Below, piece by piece: positions 8,162 to 16,400 of a stretch of 64,000 nt of DNA (the stretch's first letter is position 1; each line of letters starts with the position of its first letter). The position numbers and the translations under genes were made by a program. The notes beneath the pieces are model-generated. The model saw only the letters and a list, made by a program, of their open reading frames with translations. It did no database searches and had not been told where the DNA came from. This DNA comes from Limnothrix sp. CACIAM 69d (GTDB lineage Bacteria > Cyanobacteriota > Cyanobacteriia > CACIAM-69d). The stretch spans positions 1 through 64,000 of the forward strand of contig MKGP02000066.1 in assembly GCA_001913845.2 (NCBI GenBank). Direction: 5' to 3'.

Positions 8162-9661
8162 CTAGCGCTGAAAGAGGACGATCCCACCGCGATCGAAAGC
8201 GATTTTGTAGTCCGGATTCGATCGCAATTCTTGATCGAGTAATTGAGCAAACTCATGGGTGCTGCCCCAACCCGGATGTTTCAGGTTCAGCAACACCCAA
8301 TCGTATTCGGCCCAGTTGGGCGGTGGTGCGGTGGCGATCGTTTGGCGCAGCATGGTGCGGTGGCTGAGGTGGGGCCCCAAATCAGCAGTGGTGAGGATGC
8401 CGCCCCGTTGGTTGGCGGGGATCGATCGCTCCTGAGTTTGAATCAAGGCGATCGCGGCGCGACTGTCGGCCCAAGTATCCAGTTCCGCCAAATAAATCGA
8501 GCCAAAATAGCCAAATTTCGCCAAGGCCAAAAAGCCAATCAGCGACCAGACCCAAATGGCTCGGCCGCTGGCGATCCAACTGCGTAGCCGATCGCCTAGG
8601 GTTCCCAGGCGATCGAGCCAGTCCCAGTGACCCCGCGCCAAACTATCAATCGCCGCCACCAGCAAAAACGGCAAAATCGGCAGGGAATATTGATGCACCA
8701 AATCCCGCTGCTCGGCCACCGTGGACAGGGCATTTAACCCGATCGCCGGAGCCGCCGCCGCCCAGGCCCGCAGCCGGCCGCCCCCAAACCAAGGCAACAG
8801 TGGCCCCAAGATCAACAACAAATAAATCAGCGTTTCCCCTGAGAACAGTTTCCCCAGAACCAATTGCGGCTTCAGGAACAGATTCAACGCCGCCTCGGAC
8901 ACACTGGAACCCAAGTAGGCATAGCGCCCGATCGCGTCGTGGCTCAGGCCATGGTTAAAGGCGGGGATCACCGCCTGGTTCACCACCACAAACCAACCGA
9001 TCCCCATCCCCAGCGCCACCAGTCCGGGCCAGCGTTTGCGATCGAGCAGCAACAACCAAGCGCCCATGGCCGCCACCGTAATCGACAGCACCGCCTTGCA
9101 GCCCATCACCCAGACCAGCACCAGCGCCAGGGCGATCGGCCGGTTGGCTCGCCCCAGCCAAATCGCCCCCAGCAGCCCTGCGATCCCCATCACCTCCGGG
9201 TGGAAGTCAAACAAATTGACGTTGAACACCACGGGATAGAGCAAATAGGCCCAGGCGATCGCTAAGGATTGACCCGAATTCAGCCCCGCCTGTTTTGCCA
9301 GTGCCCAGGCCGGGATCGCCCCCGCCGCCAGCCCGATCGCCTGCACCCAAAACAGCCAGTAAATGCTGGGAAAAATCGCGTAGAGCAGCCCCACCGCAAA
9401 AAAGCTGTAGGCCGCATGGTTGCCCATGTGGTGCATATCCGACACGGTGGAAAACGGCGTTTCGCCGCGCCCCATCAGGTAGGCCACTTGGTCATAGATC
9501 GCCAAATCAAAGGCCGTTGATTGCAGCAGTTCATGACGCACCACACTGCAAATCAACAGCACGATCGCCCAAAGTCCCACCGACCACCAAAGCGATCGGG
9601 GGATCGATCGAAACCAGCTTGCAACCGAACTTGCAATAGATGTCCAGCGGGGCGATCGCAT
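8162..9661 (-). CDS. DUF2079 family integral membrane protein
   Basis: A 499-residue polytopic membrane protein with roughly ten hydrophobic segments. The DUF2079-type N-terminal block is visible: FDLAIYDQVAYL, a GETPFSTVSDMHHMGNHA segment and the FDFHPEVMGIAGLLGAI loop. The family resembles GT-C glycosyltransferase-like membrane proteins, but no reaction has been established for it here. The C-terminus is soluble. The ATG at 9661 is chosen because AGGA lies eight bases upstream; a start at 9742 would add 27 poorly conserved residues. No obvious partner gene is adjacent. Confidence 0.85.
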   Translation of the reverse strand: MRSPRWTSIASSVASWFRSIPRSLWWSVGLWAIVLLICSVVRHELLQSTAFDLAIYDQVAYLMGRGETPFSTVSDMHHMGNHAAYSFFAVGLLYAIFPSIYWLFWVQAIGLAAGAIPAWALAKQAGLNSGQSLAIAWAYLLYPVVFNVNLFDFHPEVMGIAGLLGAIWLGRANRPIALALVLVWVMGCKAVLSITVAAMGAWLLLLDRKRWPGLVALGMGIGWFVVVNQAVIPAFNHGLSHDAIGRYAYLGSSVSEAALNLFLKPQLVLGKLFSGETLIYLLLILGPLLPWFGGGRLRAWAAAAPAIGLNALSTVAEQRDLVHQYSLPILPFLLVAAIDSLARGHWDWLDRLGTLGDRLRSWIASGRAIWVWSLIGFLALAKFGYFGSIYLAELDTWADSRAAIALIQTQERSIPANQRGGILTTADLGPHLSHRTMLRQTIATAPPPNWAEYDWVLLNLKHPGWGSTHEFAQLLDQELRSNPDYKIAFDRGGIVLFQR

Positions 9662-9776
9662 CTCGGGTTCCTGCGGCACAAATCGCCAACAGCCTACCAC
9701 CGCCCGGCCCGTCCGCAGGGGGCAATGGCTAGAATCGATCAAGCCGCCACCCCATCGCTCAAGACCAATTCAGCCC

Positions 9777-10418
9777 ATGAACTATCAACAATGGCGCGAT
9801 CAACTCTTTGGACAACCCGCAAGGGCTAATCCAATTTTTACAGAGCTGAGTCCTGAAATATATACGATGCCGCGCCATCAAGCCTTTGATTTCATTGACC
9901 GATTGCTAGTCGATTCGGAAATTCACCAAAAAGCTTCCCCGGCTCAAATTGGCTTTGGCCTGAACTACATTTTTTCAAATAGTTGTAGTGACTTTCCCCT
10001 CTGCTACTTGGAATCACCGGAGCCGAGAATTGTTCAAGGGGTTAAAAATCTCAAGTATCTTTATCGCCATTACTTCGATCGATACTGCTTTGTTTCAGAT
10101 AAATCAATCCAGGTGATTGGTTCTACCCCCAAGGGCGATCGGCTATCTTATTTGTGCTACATGTTCTGGGATCTTTTTGTGCTGCATCCTGGTTATACTG
10201 CCCCATCTGTCATCCAAGCAGGGTTAGAAGTCATGAGCGAAGCCCTATATAGCAAAAACGGCAATGCGATCGTTTCTGCTATTCACGGATTAGGGCATTG
10301 GTCACTGAATAATAAACAAGCAGTGGCTATTTTGGAAAAGTGGCTGAAGCATCCCAGCACGCAAAATTCGGTGATTCGCAGTTATGCCCTCCAAGCCAAA
10401 ACAGGCTACATTCAGTAA
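9777..10418 (+). CDS. Unrecognised protein, 213 residues
   Basis: I do not recognise this family. The product is soluble-looking, aromatic-rich and predicted mostly helical, with no signal peptide. An internal feature is a DRLSYLCYMFWDLFVL stretch flanked by short charged helices. The C-terminal third (AIHGLGHWSLNNKQAVAILEKWLKH) looks like a repeat-type helical scaffold, suggesting a HEAT-like protein. Codon use is similar to neighbours although somewhat more AT-rich. The next gene (Uma2-like) starts 96 bases downstream on the same strand. Coding status is supported by the clean 642-base frame and the continuous amphipathic pattern. Confidence 0.65.
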   Translation: MNYQQWRDQLFGQPARANPIFTELSPEIYTMPRHQAFDFIDRLLVDSEIHQKASPAQIGFGLNYIFSNSCSDFPLCYLESPEPRIVQGVKNLKYLYRHYFDRYCFVSDKSIQVIGSTPKGDRLSYLCYMFWDLFVLHPGYTAPSVIQAGLEVMSEALYSKNGNAIVSAIHGLGHWSLNNKQAVAILEKWLKHPSTQNSVIRSYALQAKTGYIQ

Positions 10419-10514
10419 TTGAAAGTTGTCTATGATGGCTCATCAACCAATCTTAATTACTTTCCCAAGATAGTTGCGATATGCTGGGAAAAATTGCGCG
10501 ATTGTTCCACAATC

Positions 10515-11105
10515 ATGATTGCTGCTCCCCAATTCCTTAGCCCTGACGAGTATTTGGCTCTTGAAGCCCAAAGCGATATTCGGCATGAATACCTCGATGG
10601 GCAAGCCTATGCCATGGCAGGTAGCACAGATGCACACAACACTATCGCAGGAAATCTATTTGCCGAACTGCGATCGCACCTGAGAGGAACTGGTTGCCGT
10701 GTCTTTATGTCGGATATGAAGGTGCAGATTAATCAGGGCACGAAGTTTTTTTATCCCGATGTGATGGTGACTTGCGATCCGGGCGATCGCGATCGACAAC
10801 TTTATAAATCAGCACCCGGTTTGATTGTGGAAGTGTTATCGAATTCCACAGAAGCCTTCGATCGGGGACGCAAATTTGCTGCCTATCGTCATCTCAACAG
10901 CTTGCGAGAATACGTTTTAATTTCTGCTCAACAGCCCCAAGTGGATATTTTTCGGCGCTCTGAGGCGGGCCAGTGGGTATTAGAAAGCTACGAAGGGATC
11001 AATGCGGAATTGATTTTGGAAACCGTAAATTACCGAGTCGGGTTTGATCGTCTTTATGAAGATGTAATTTTTGATCAGATTCCTTCGGAACTAATTGAAA
11101 ATTAA
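10515..11105 (+). CDS. Uma2 family endonuclease-like protein (DUF820)
   Basis: A 196-residue Uma2/DUF820 protein, a PD-(D/E)xK-fold family greatly expanded in cyanobacteria with largely unknown biological roles. Visible features are the N-terminal SPDEYLALEAQSD and HEYLDGQAYAMAG blocks, the conserved H in STDAHNTIAGNL, the catalytic-type FYPDVMVTC Asp and the APGLIVEVLSNSTEAFDRGRK strand-helix (split here only for reading) supplying the acidic E. The ATG at 10515 gives the usual family length of about 190 residues; the frame is open upstream to 10419. The gene sits in an AT-richer stretch, typical of mobile accessory genes. Confidence 0.85.
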   Translation: MIAAPQFLSPDEYLALEAQSDIRHEYLDGQAYAMAGSTDAHNTIAGNLFAELRSHLRGTGCRVFMSDMKVQINQGTKFFYPDVMVTCDPGDRDRQLYKSAPGLIVEVLSNSTEAFDRGRKFAAYRHLNSLREYVLISAQQPQVDIFRRSEAGQWVLESYEGINAELILETVNYRVGFDRLYEDVIFDQIPSELIEN

Positions 11106-11828
11106 GACGTTTAAGCTCCTCATTTTGGCGGCTGGTTCCAGAATCAAAAGTTTTGAGAGACTAGTGAATGACTAAGCCAGCATCTTCAGTCAAACAGAAT
11201 TTAAGTTAAGGAAACTTGAAAAATCAGTTCCAACTTGAACTAAATAATTAATCTTAAAGCAATCAAAATGTTGCTCAGTATACAAAATCTTTGACCTCTA
11301 GTATGAGGACACTATTGAATCAGTGTTCAATCAATCTAACATTGGGACTTGGTTGCATAGATTGATAGAAGGAAGATTTGTAGAAAAATGAGCGCGCTGA
11401 ATTTCAACTCTCAAAAGAATTTCTGAAAAATGTGAAGTAACTGGTAATAATTTTGATAAAAATCTTAAAAAAACCAGTATAACTTACTGACGTTCCCGAT
11501 GTATCCACTAAACTGATGGGCGAAATAGTTAACATCCATTTCAATTAGACAGTAGCCTAGCTTACAAAAATTTCCCCACGCTGAAATCTTTAGCCAACGT
11601 TTGGCGACTGGTTTTTGATGAATTCATAATCACTGGCCGATGGATTGTGTCTTGTCAAGCAATAAAATTGGTCAAGCAATAGGATTTTGAAAAATTGACT
11701 CATGAACGGTTTCATAAAATAAAACTGCCATTGACCGTCATTAATAATGACTGCCAAGTTGCGAAATTTATGATAATTATTGGCCGACAAATCGGTATCT
11801 TCAATCAATTGACAGACTTTTGACCAAT
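11106..11828. other. AT-rich 720-base intergenic region upstream of the oxidase operon
   Basis: No convincing gene. The region is much more AT-rich than its surroundings and probably carries the promoter of the DUF2231-ctaCDE operon. One GTA-N8-TAC match (NtcA core) lies at 11552-11565, but a six-base match is weak evidence alone. A short direct repeat GTCAAGCAATA occurs twice near 11655-11685. A 72-codon minus-strand open frame at 11590-11808 has no protein-like character. Confidence 0.5.
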
Positions 11829-12326
11829 ATGTTGGAGTATCTCCCCCCGCTGAATGATCACAACCTACCCTATCCAGACACGATGCACCCGATCGTGGTG
11901 CATTTTGTCATTGCGATGGTTTTGTTTTCAGTTTTATGCGATGGCATTGCCTATTTCACGCGCAATTCACGGCTCTATGAAGTGAGCTGGTGGAATTTGT
12001 TTTTTGCAACCATTTCTATCTTCGTTGCCATTATTTTCGGGCAGATTGAAGCAGGACTAGCTGAACCCTACAATGCTGCTGAAGCCACTTTGAATCTGCA
12101 CACGCTTCTGGGCTGGTCTCTGTCGGGAATTATTGCAGCAATGACGGCTTGGCGCTATGTGTTGCGATCGCGCAATCCTAAAACATTGCCCAATGCCTTT
12201 TTAGGTGTGGGAATTTTGATGACCGTGATTGTCTGTTTCCAAATTTATCTCGGTGATGTTTTAGTTTGGGTATATGGACTCCATACAGTACCGGTGGTTG
12301 AGGCAGTGCGGGAGGGATTGTTGTAA
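11829..12326 (+). CDS. DUF2231 membrane protein, first gene of the oxidase operon
   Basis: A 165-residue membrane protein with four predicted transmembrane segments and the DUF2231 hallmark HPIVVHFVIAMVLFS near the N-terminus; a second conserved histidine lies in LNLHTLLGWSLS. The ATG at 11829 is preferred to the TTG at 11820. Its stop codon overlaps the start of the next DUF2231 gene (TAATG), implying translational coupling. DUF2231 pairs upstream of a cytochrome oxidase locus recur in cyanobacteria. A role in assembly or quinol/heme handling of the oxidase is an inference from position, not shown. Confidence 0.85.
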   Translation: MLEYLPPLNDHNLPYPDTMHPIVVHFVIAMVLFSVLCDGIAYFTRNSRLYEVSWWNLFFATISIFVAIIFGQIEAGLAEPYNAAEATLNLHTLLGWSLSGIIAAMTAWRYVLRSRNPKTLPNAFLGVGILMTVIVCFQIYLGDVLVWVYGLHTVPVVEAVREGLL

Positions 12327-12943
12327 TGAATCCAGATCTGATTGAGCAAGTACAAAGCCAGCTGGGGATCAATGGATTGCCCTACATAATTCCGATTCAT
12401 CCCAATTTGGTGCATTTAACCTTGGGCTTGTTTATTGTGGCGATCGCCTTTGATATTGTCGGCGTGTTGTTTCCCCTAGAAAAGCCAGTCTTTAAGTTTT
12501 TGGCCATTCCCGCCACGCGCTCCAATTTCTTTGATGTGGGTTGGTACAACATGCTGGCCGGGGCGATCGTCACCTTTTTGACGGTGGCTGCGGGCTTTTA
12601 TGAAATGTTGTTGGCTCGGCCACCGGCAGATGTGAAAAGCGCCTGGGGCTTGCAGGCTATGGAAACCATGTTGTGGCATGGTGTGGGTGGCGTTGTCCTA
12701 CTGTTATTAATCGTAGGCATGACCGTTTGGCGGGGATTTCAGCGCTTTGTTTGGCTGAAAGATCGATCGCGCCAAGTGCAGTGGAGCTATCTCCTAGTGG
12801 GGCTAATCATCTTTGGTTTGATGTTTGTCCATGGAACCTTGGGCGCGCAGCTAGCCGCTGAATTTGGCGTGCATATCACCGCCGATCGCCTGTTGGATTT
12901 GGGTGAAAATCCTAACCTCGTTTTGAAATCATTCAATCCATGA
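12326..12943 (+). CDS. DUF2231 membrane protein, second gene of the oxidase operon
   Basis: A 205-residue homologue of the preceding gene with the equivalent motif IPIHPNLVHLTLGLFIVA and about four transmembrane segments. A conserved histidine in ETMLWHGVGGVVLLLL corresponds to the second conserved position. Start and stop are tightly coupled: it begins inside the stop of the upstream gene and its TGA overlaps the ATG of ctaC (ATGA). It is almost certainly cotranscribed with ctaC, ctaD and ctaE. Confidence 0.87.
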   Translation: MNPDLIEQVQSQLGINGLPYIIPIHPNLVHLTLGLFIVAIAFDIVGVLFPLEKPVFKFLAIPATRSNFFDVGWYNMLAGAIVTFLTVAAGFYEMLLARPPADVKSAWGLQAMETMLWHGVGGVVLLLLIVGMTVWRGFQRFVWLKDRSRQVQWSYLLVGLIIFGLMFVHGTLGAQLAAEFGVHITADRLLDLGENPNLVLKSFNP

Positions 12944-13878
12944 AGATTCGCACCATCCTCACCTTAGGAACCCTAGTGATCGCACTGGCCCTCATCAGTT
13001 GGTGGATGGGGGAGCAGTCCTATACCTGGTTTCCTCCCCAAGCCTCAGCAGAATCCCAACTGATCGATCGGCTCTTTAGCTTTTTAGTGGCGATCGGGAC
13101 GTTTATTTTCCTAGGCGTGGTCGGGACGATTGTCTATGTGGCACTGTTTCAACAAGCCGGTAAATACGATACCAGCGACGGCCCGCACATTGAAGGAAAC
13201 GTCACGTTGGAAGTGGTTTGGACGGCGATTCCTTTCATCCTCGTCGTTGGAATTGCCGCTTACAGCTACCACATTTATGATCGCATTTCTATTTTGGGCC
13301 CAATGGAGCATGTGCATGGATCAATGGCACATAATATGGCATCGGAGACTCCAGCGATCGCCCCGGTTTCTACTGAGGCAAACGATAGCAATGCGATCGT
13401 AAAATCAGAGGTTGTGATTGCCGTGAAGTCTCGACAATGGGCTTGGGAATTCTATTACCCCGATCGACAAGTCACCACGGCTGAATTACATCTGCCAGCC
13501 GATCAACGGATCAGTCTGCAACTAACTTCTGAAGATGTCATCCACGGGTTTTATGTTCCAGCCTTTCGTGTGAAGCAAGATATCATTCCAGGGCGTGCAA
13601 TTACCCTGAAGTTTACGCCCATCCGCGAAGGCCGATACCGTTTGCGCGACTCTCAGTACAGCGGCACTTACTTTGCAGCCATGCAAGCCGATGTGGTGGT
13701 GGAATCAGATGATTCCTATCAGCAATGGCTGACGGATGCGGCGAACCAAAAGCCCACCGCTGCCTATAACCAAGCCTTTGATGAATTCCAGCGTTCCCCC
13801 GGCGGACGAATTGGCTGGCAAACAGTTCAACCAGCGCCCCCACCCCTCGTGAACTATCCCGGTAAAGGAACTAGTTAG
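12940..13878 (+). CDS. ctaC: Cytochrome oxidase subunit II lacking the CuA site (ARTO-type)
   Basis: A 312-residue subunit II with two N-terminal membrane helices (about 5-23 and 45-70; FLVAIGTFIFLGVVGTIVYV), a segment TLEVVWTAIPFILVVGI, and a periplasmic/lumenal cupredoxin domain. The usual CuA motif CxxxCxxxHxxM is replaced: at 237-248 the sequence is DSQYSGTYFAAM, so both cysteines and the histidine are lost (D237, S241, F245). The upstream histidine in VIHGFY (H202) and the methionine remain. Cyanobacterial alternative respiratory terminal oxidases (ARTO) lack CuA in this way and are thought to take electrons from quinol rather than cytochrome c. The gene overlaps the upstream DUF2231 gene by four bases. 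Confidence 0.93.
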   Translation: MKIRTILTLGTLVIALALISWWMGEQSYTWFPPQASAESQLIDRLFSFLVAIGTFIFLGVVGTIVYVALFQQAGKYDTSDGPHIEGNVTLEVVWTAIPFILVVGIAAYSYHIYDRISILGPMEHVHGSMAHNMASETPAIAPVSTEANDSNAIVKSEVVIAVKSRQWAWEFYYPDRQVTTAELHLPADQRISLQLTSEDVIHGFYVPAFRVKQDIIPGRAITLKFTPIREGRYRLRDSQYSGTYFAAMQADVVVESDDSYQQWLTDAANQKPTAAYNQAFDEFQRSPGGRIGWQTVQPAPPPLVNYPGKGTS

Positions 13879-13963
13879 CAATTAGTCATTTTCGCTCAAC
13901 TCAGTTCCATTTGGTTTTGATCAAAGATTTCGGCATTTCAGAATAACTTCCTCCAACCGATTT

Positions 13964-15646
13964 ATGACCAATCTTGCTACTGAATCGATCGCTGCTTCTC
14001 AGCCACCTATGCCTGGTGCGCCCAATGACTGGCAGCGCTTTTTTAGCTTCAGCACCGATCACAAGGTCATTGGAATTCAGTACTTAGTAACATCCTTCTT
14101 TTTCTTCTTGGTGGGTGGCATTTTTGCCATGATTATTCGGGGTGAATTGATCACACCGGAATCGGATCTGGTCGATCGCACTGTCTACAATGCCATGTTC
14201 ACTATGCATGGCACGGTGATGTTGTTTTTGTGGACATTTCCTTGTCTGTTGGGTCTAGGAAACTATCTCGTGCCGCTGATGATTGGCGCAAGGGATATGG
14301 CATTTCCTAGGCTGAATGCTATTGCCTTTTGGATGGTGCCCGTCTTCGGCACGATTTTGATGGCGAGTTTTCTGGTGCCGGGTGGCCCAGCCCAAGCCGG
14401 TTGGTGGGCCTATCCACCCGTGAGCCTGCAAAATCCCACGGGCAACCTGATCAATGGTCAAATGCTGTGGTTGTTGGCAGTGGCTATTTCCGGCGTTTCA
14501 TCAATTATGGGTGCGGTGAATTTTGTCACCACGATCGCCCGAATGCGTGCCCCTGGCATGACTTGGTTTCGGATGCCCGTTTTTGTATGGACGGTGTTGG
14601 CTGCCCAAATTATTCAACTGTTTGGTTTGCCTGCTTTGACGGCTGGCGCGGTGATGCTGTTGCTGGATCTGACCGTGGGCACGACATTTTTTGATCCGGC
14701 TAAAGGTGGCGATCCGGTGCTGTTCCAGCACTTTTTCTGGTTCTATTCTCACCCGGCCGTTTATGTCATTATTTTACCGATTTTTGGCATTTTCTCTGAG
14801 GTTTTGCCGGTCTATGCCCGCAAGCCCCTTTTTGGCTACAAAGTAGTTGCCATTTCATCCCTAATCATTACCGGTCTAAGTGCCATTGTTTGGGTTCACC
14901 ACATGTTCGCCAGTGGCACACCGGGCTGGATGCGGATGGTTTTTATGGCCACAACTATGCTGATCTCAGTGCCCACGGGGATTAAAGTTTTCGCTTGGGT
15001 TGCCACCATCTGGGGTGGCAAGTTGCGCCTCAGCACAGCCATGCTATTTGCCTTGGGCGGGCTGGTGATGTTTGTGTTTTCAGGCATCACTGGAATTATG
15101 TTGGCAGCAGTCCCGGTTGATATCCATGTGAACAATACCTACTTTGTGGTGGGACATTTTCACTATGTAATCTATGGCGCAGTGGTGATGGGCATTTATG
15201 CAGCAATCTATCACTGGTTCCCCAAAATGACCGGGCGCATGTATTCCGAAGGGCTAGGGAAATTGCACTTTGCCCTAACCTTTATTGGCACTAATTTGAA
15301 CTTCTTTCCGATGCATCCTTTGGGCTTGCAGGGAATGCCGCGCCGGGTTGCATCTTACGATCCCGAATTTACGTTTTGGAATGTGGTGGCGAGCCTAGGG
15401 GCTTTTTTGTTGGGGATGTCTACCCTGCCTTTTATTTTGAACATGATTGGTTCTTGGGTGCAGGGTGAAAAAGCGCCCAAAAATCCCTGGCGGGCGATCG
15501 GGTTGGAATGGCTGTTGTCTTCGCCGCCAACGGTTGAGAACTTTGAAGAACTCCCGATCGTGGTTTCTGAGCCTTATGGCTATGGCAAATCTGATCCCTT
15601 GGTGTCTAATCCCGACGAACTAGAGGTGGCCCATGAACCCAACTGA
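13964..15646 (+). CDS. ctaD: Heme-copper oxidase subunit I (cytochrome c oxidase-like)
   Basis: A 560-residue, twelve-helix catalytic subunit. Heme and copper ligands are visible in TMHGTVMLFLW, FYSHPAVYVIILP (CuB histidine and cross-linked tyrosine), VHHMFASG (two CuB histidines) and FVVGHFHYVIYG (heme ligands). The glutamate of the common HPEVY motif is absent. Instead the sequence reads YSHPAV, the YSHPxV form described for A2-type oxidases with an altered proton channel. It reduces O2 to water in the thylakoid or plasma membrane. It follows ctaC by 85 bases and overlaps ctaE by 14 bases. With the CuA-less subunit II this argues for a quinol-oxidising ARTO. Confidence 0.96.
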   Translation: MTNLATESIAASQPPMPGAPNDWQRFFSFSTDHKVIGIQYLVTSFFFFLVGGIFAMIIRGELITPESDLVDRTVYNAMFTMHGTVMLFLWTFPCLLGLGNYLVPLMIGARDMAFPRLNAIAFWMVPVFGTILMASFLVPGGPAQAGWWAYPPVSLQNPTGNLINGQMLWLLAVAISGVSSIMGAVNFVTTIARMRAPGMTWFRMPVFVWTVLAAQIIQLFGLPALTAGAVMLLLDLTVGTTFFDPAKGGDPVLFQHFFWFYSHPAVYVIILPIFGIFSEVLPVYARKPLFGYKVVAISSLIITGLSAIVWVHHMFASGTPGWMRMVFMATTMLISVPTGIKVFAWVATIWGGKLRLSTAMLFALGGLVMFVFSGITGIMLAAVPVDIHVNNTYFVVGHFHYVIYGAVVMGIYAAIYHWFPKMTGRMYSEGLGKLHFALTFIGTNLNFFPMHPLGLQGMPRRVASYDPEFTFWNVVASLGAFLLGMSTLPFILNMIGSWVQGEKAPKNPWRAIGLEWLLSSPPTVENFEELPIVVSEPYGYGKSDPLVSNPDELEVAHEPN

Positions 15647-16268
15647 AACGGACTTGCGAGATGATGCATCGCCGGCCATTACTGAAGCCCATGGTGACGC
15701 GCACCATGCGGCCCATGGGCATGGATCCCCCGGCGACCAAATGTTTGGTTTCGTGATTTTTTTGCTGTCTGAAAGTGTCATTTTTTTCAGCTTCTTTGCG
15801 GGCTACATTGTCTACAAAACTACGGCCCAAACTTGGTTACCGGAAGGTGTTTTGGGTTTGGAGGTGCGCGAGCCGGCCATCAACACGGTCATTTTGGTAT
15901 CTAGCAGCTTCACAATTTATTTGGCTGAGCGCTATTTACATATCAAGCAGCTCTGGGGCTTTCGAGCATTTTGGCTGCTGACGATCGCCATGGGCAGCTA
16001 TTTCCTCTATGGCCAGGCGATCGAGTGGAGCCACTTAGCCTTTGGGTTCACCGACGGGGTGTTTGGTGGCACGTTTTATTTGCTGACGGGGTTCCATGGG
16101 TTGCACGTTTTTGCCGGTGTGTTGCTGCAACTAATTATGTTAGTACGATCGTTTATTCCGGGTAATTACGATCGCGGTGAATTTGGTGTGGCTTCGACCT
16201 CGCTGTTTTGGCACTTTGTGGATGTAATTTGGATTATTTTGTTTCTGTTGATTTACATCTGGCAGTAA
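15633..16268 (+). CDS. ctaE: Heme-copper oxidase subunit III
   Basis: A 211-residue subunit III with five hydrophobic helices. Typical blocks are FVIFLLSESVIFFSFFAGY, the conserved glutamate within that helix, FYLLTGFHGLHVFAGVLLQ and the C-terminal LFWHFVDVIWIILFLLIYIW. A histidine-rich N-terminus (GDAHHAAHGHG) precedes the first helix. It overlaps the end of ctaD by 14 bases and completes the ctaC-ctaD-ctaE set. Subunit III stabilises the core enzyme and is not itself catalytic. Confidence 0.95.
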   Translation: MNPTETDLRDDASPAITEAHGDAHHAAHGHGSPGDQMFGFVIFLLSESVIFFSFFAGYIVYKTTAQTWLPEGVLGLEVREPAINTVILVSSSFTIYLAERYLHIKQLWGFRAFWLLTIAMGSYFLYGQAIEWSHLAFGFTDGVFGGTFYLLTGFHGLHVFAGVLLQLIMLVRSFIPGNYDRGEFGVASTSLFWHFVDVIWIILFLLIYIWQ

Positions 16269-16400
16269 CTAAAAAACCGACCAAGATGAGAGTGATAGGT
16301 AACTTGAAATGAGGCGATTGATCGCCCATTGAACCCTTCGCAATGCCAGTAAATCGGCAAGTAATAGTTTCAATAGTTGAGTAGTCAGGACAATCTAATT

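Noticed and set aside
11590-11808. 72-codon minus-strand frame upstream of the oxidase operon
   Set aside because: Lies in AT-rich presumed promoter DNA, has no Shine-Dalgarno sequence or family-like pattern.
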